From NCBI GenBank assembly GCA_038231615.1, contig JBBRLA010000375.1, forward strand, positions 1-8,272: a DNA stretch of 8,272 bases, read 5' to 3'. Made by a program: the position numbers and the translations under genes. A model generated the notes under the pieces. The model saw only the letters and a list, made by a program, of their open reading frames with translations. It was not told the DNA's origin and did no database searches. This DNA is from JBBRLA01 sp038231615 (GTDB taxonomy: Bacteria; Myxococcota_A; Polyangia; Palsa-1104; JAEUJZ01). Every line of letters begins with the position of its first letter. The stretch's first letter is position 1. Shown in pieces: positions 6,495 to 8,272 of the stretch.

Positions 6495-6554
6495 CCGGGG
6501 CCTCTTTCATCCATTTCATCGTGGGTTTGACGGGGGACACAGCCGACGCGGCCT

Positions 6555-7685
6555 TCAGCGCAGCCGCCCCTTCTTGCCGATTTCCTGGATCAGCTTCTCG
6601 ATGGACTGAAGAATGTGCTGGTTGCCATCCTGCCGGTGCTCGGCCACTTTTTGGGCATATCCCGGCACCTTCTGCAAAAACCCGCGAATCACTTCCGGGG
6701 ACAGCGCGTCGCAGTACTCCCCATAGCCCAGCTTCGCCAGGTACAGCGCGTTCAGCGTCTGCTCGAACTGGTTCTTCAGCGGCAGCGCCAGAAGCGGCTT
6801 GCCCAGGTACACCGCCTCGCCCATCAGGGAGAACCCACCCCCGGCGATCACCGCCCGCGCGGACTTCAGGTCATCGACGAAGCCAGTCTCGCTGAAGTCC
6901 TTCAGCGTGACGTTGCCGCGCTCCTGGTTGGCAGTCGTCGTCGGCGTGCAGCCCGCTTGGAAAGCAACATCGCGCTTCAGCCCATACACCACGAAGCGCT
7001 GCTCCGGCACCGCCTCCAGCATCGGCAAAAGCCCCCCGTAGCTGTCCGAGGTCTGGTACACCAGCACATGTTCCCCCGCCGCCGCGGTGGCCCGCGCCCC
7101 CAGCACCTCCGGCCGCAGGATCGGTGGATACAAAGACGTGCGTTTCTTGCGCACCGGCGGGAAGAAGAACGTGGTGATCAGATAGTGGTCGCAGCGAGGC
7201 AGCTTGGCCTTGACGATGGCCTTGGTCAACTCGAAGCTCCGGCGCAGCTCCCGGGGAAGCTGGATGTCCTTGCGGATCGCCGCGCGGTTGATGATCTGCA
7301 TGTTGTCGATCGAGAGCACCGGCAGGTCGTTGTGCTTGGCGTACAGATAGGCGAAGGTCTCGAAGTCGGCGATGCACAGTTCGGGGCGGAAGTCCTGCTG
7401 AATGCCGATGAAGGTGTCGAAGTTCTGCGCGAAGGCCGGCAGGTGGCGCAGAAACGTGAGCGCCGTCCGCGCGCGCTTTACCTGGTTGTCCTTGTAGATC
7501 ATCGTAAGGCCGGCGATCTCGTGGACCTTCAGTTCGGGGAAGGACTTGCGCAGGAAGGCGTGGGCCCGGCCCGACACCACCACCTCGACCTCGTGGCCGA
7601 GCGTCCGCACCAGATGATCCAGGATCACCTTGGAGCGCGTCGCATGTCCCATCCCCTCGCCCACCACTCCATAAAGGATGCGCAT
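6555..7685 (-). CDS. GT-B glycosyltransferase, MJ1255-like family
   Basis: 376 residues. The N-terminus MRILYGVVGEGMGHATRSKV holds the glycine-rich GxGHxxRS loop of MurG-like GT-B enzymes (residues 9-18). The C-terminal half has the nucleotide-sugar-binding stretch VIAGGGFSLMGEAVYLGKPL (279-298), followed by LALPLKNQFEQTLNALYLAKLGYG, which matches the family annotated as MJ1255/VC2487-like. The substrate is not predictable; relatives are usually linked to surface polysaccharide or glycolipid synthesis. There is no signal peptide or membrane helix, so it is cytoplasmic or peripheral. The ATG at 7685 is chosen because the fold starts there and GAGG lies 5 nt upstream. The same frame remains open upstream to the window edge, but that stretch is repetitive and not part of the fold. 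No other polysaccharide gene is adjacent. Confidence 0.88.
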   Translation of the reverse strand: MRILYGVVGEGMGHATRSKVILDHLVRTLGHEVEVVVSGRAHAFLRKSFPELKVHEIAGLTMIYKDNQVKRARTALTFLRHLPAFAQNFDTFIGIQQDFRPELCIADFETFAYLYAKHNDLPVLSIDNMQIINRAAIRKDIQLPRELRRSFELTKAIVKAKLPRCDHYLITTFFFPPVRKKRTSLYPPILRPEVLGARATAAAGEHVLVYQTSDSYGGLLPMLEAVPEQRFVVYGLKRDVAFQAGCTPTTTANQERGNVTLKDFSETGFVDDLKSARAVIAGGGFSLMGEAVYLGKPLLALPLKNQFEQTLNALYLAKLGYGEYCDALSPEVIRGFLQKVPGYAQKVAEHRQDGNQHILQSIEKLIQEIGKKGRLR

Positions 7686-7752
7686 CAGTACCTCGCTCTT
7701 TCGGGCCAGCCTAGCACAATCACCCTCCAGAACTACAGGGGCCCTAAGGTTC

Positions 7753-7904
7753 ACGGGCTCGGCCTGAGGAAAGTGCGGTTTTGCCTGCCGAAGTACGTCC
7801 AGGCCGCGTCGGCAACCGTCCCGGGCCATTACAGGGACGGGGTCATCCTGCAGAAGATGCTTCTTCGCCTTACGAAATACGTCCCGGCCGCGTCGGCAAT
7901 CGTC
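7753..7904. repeat. Diverged direct repeat, 84-bp period
   Basis: Two copies, at about 7753-7820 and 7837-7904, are offset by exactly 84 bp. The most similar core is GGCCGCGTCGGCAA (7802-7815 and 7886-7899), flanked by a GAA.TACGTCC block and CCTG further out. Many substitutions separate the copies. The period is a multiple of three and both plus and minus frames are open, but no start codon, ribosome site or known domain is seen, so coding is doubtful. It lies directly upstream of the glycosyltransferase gene. Confidence 0.7.
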
Positions 7905-8040
7905 ACAAGGTACCGTGTAAGGCAGGGGAAGGAACCTGAAGAGGCAGGAGATTGAGGGTGCCATCCCTGGAATACCTGGGTCCGCAGGTAGGAAAAGCAG
8001 GGTCGGGACCCCGGTGGGGCAACCCCCAGACCCCGCTATC
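7905..8040. other. Intergenic stretch without recognised gene
   Basis: Together with the 84-bp repeat and the 21-bp array, this makes 7686-8272 a region with no confident gene. This part has GC-rich short inverted repeats, for example GGGTC-GGG-ACCC and GGGG-CAA-CCCC near 8000-8028, but no T-run that would make a standard terminator. A plus-strand frame is open from after the TAA at 7918-7920 to the window end, with only a GTG (8014) as a possible start. Confidence 0.5.
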
Positions 8041-8272
8041 CCCGTGCGGGGCAAGGTGAATCCCGTGCGGGGCAAGGTGAATCCCGTGCGGGGCAAGGCA
8101 AGCCCCGTGCGGGGCAAGGCAAGCCCCGTGCGGGGCAAGGCAAGCCCCGTGCGGGGCAAGGTTATCCCCGTATCTGACGAGGTTATCCCCGTACGAGGTA
8201 AGGTTATCCCCGTATCTGACGAGGTTATCCCCGTACGAGGTAAGGTTATCCCCGTATCTGACGAGGTTATCC
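8041..8272. repeat. 21-bp tandem array, 11 full copies and running off the window
   Basis: Eleven consecutive 21-bp units begin with CCCGT. Units 1-2 end in GGTGAAT, units 3-5 in GGCAAGC and units 6-11 in GGTTATC. From unit 7 the core alternates between ATCTGACGAG and ACGAGGTAAG, making a 42-bp higher-order unit. Units 1-6 contain the hairpin CCCCG-TG-CGGGG. Read on the plus strand (frame of base 8041) this is a heptapeptide repeat PVRGKVN, PVRGKAS, PVRGKVI / PVSDEVI. On the minus strand it reads LPRTGLA, LPRTGIT / SSDTGIT. Both frames are open through the array. It may be the 5' part of a repeat protein gene to the right or a noncoding minisatellite. Confidence 0.9.

Noticed and set aside
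6495..6554. Bidirectional terminator between the FHA gene and the glycosyltransferase
   Set aside because: I find no stable hairpin followed by a T-run on either strand in this 60-bp gap.
6615..7955. Plus-strand 446-codon ORF
   Set aside because: It is antisense to the glycosyltransferase, whose motifs are clear on the minus strand.
8041..8170. LPRTG motifs as real sortase substrates
   Set aside because: Sortase signals occur once near a C-terminus before a membrane helix. Here they are a by-product of a tandem repeat read on one strand, with no helix or basic tail.
8041..8272. CRISPR array
   Set aside because: Units are directly adjacent 21-bp repeats without unique spacers, so it is a tandem minisatellite.

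Overview
This is a GC-rich bacterial window with mostly well-separated, single-copy genes. The mix of a Uma2-type nuclease, an FHA/coiled-coil protein, an EF-P/EpmA pair and Pro/Ala-rich linkers suits a myxobacterium-like or other former deltaproteobacterial lineage. This is an inference from gene content and codon use; no marker gene fixes the taxonomy.

Layout, left to right. (1) 1-654 (+) is the 3' part of a protein with a long Pro-Ala-Ser/Thr linker and an unrecognised C-terminal domain. (2) 701-1624 (+) is a Uma2-family PD-(D/E)xK protein with a coiled-coil tail. (3) 1628-3035 (-) is epmA, the EF-P lysine aminoacylase. It has an N-terminal OB-like extension, a (Pro-Gly)7 linker and an in-frame UGA at the heptamer CUU UGA C, which is identical to the shift site of the RF2 programmed +1 frameshift. 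The rest of the enzyme continues in the +1 frame with no residue lost. (4) 3163-3738 (-) is efp, the substrate of EpmA, with a plausible promoter upstream. A 100-bp inverted-repeat element lies between efp and epmA. (5) 4014-5501 (+) is a two-gene cassette with overlapping ATGA: a small ABC/AAA-type ATPase followed by a TOPRIM-like protein, reminiscent of split OLD-like defence pairs. The second gene carries an apparent one-base insertion in a G6 run. (6) 5598-6494 (+) is an FHA-domain coiled-coil protein. (7) 6555-7685 (-) is an MJ1255-like GT-B glycosyltransferase. (8) 7686-8272 has no confident gene. It holds a diverged 84-bp direct repeat and a 21-bp tandem array that runs off the window and is open in a plus and a minus frame.

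Functional links. EpmA attaches (R)-beta-lysine to the PGKG-loop lysine of EF-P, which then rescues ribosomes stalled at proline stretches. The partner enzyme EpmB (lysine 2,3-aminomutase) is not in this window. The ATPase/TOPRIM pair is an independent cassette with visibly more A/T-ending codons than its neighbours, consistent with horizontal acquisition.

The most interesting observation is the RF2-like shift site in epmA. If real, EpmA synthesis would depend on +1 recoding and so could respond to RF2 level or ribosome state. The sober alternative is a one-base indel (mutation or assembly error). A second +1-type break in the ATPase-linked gene means sequence error must be excluded first.
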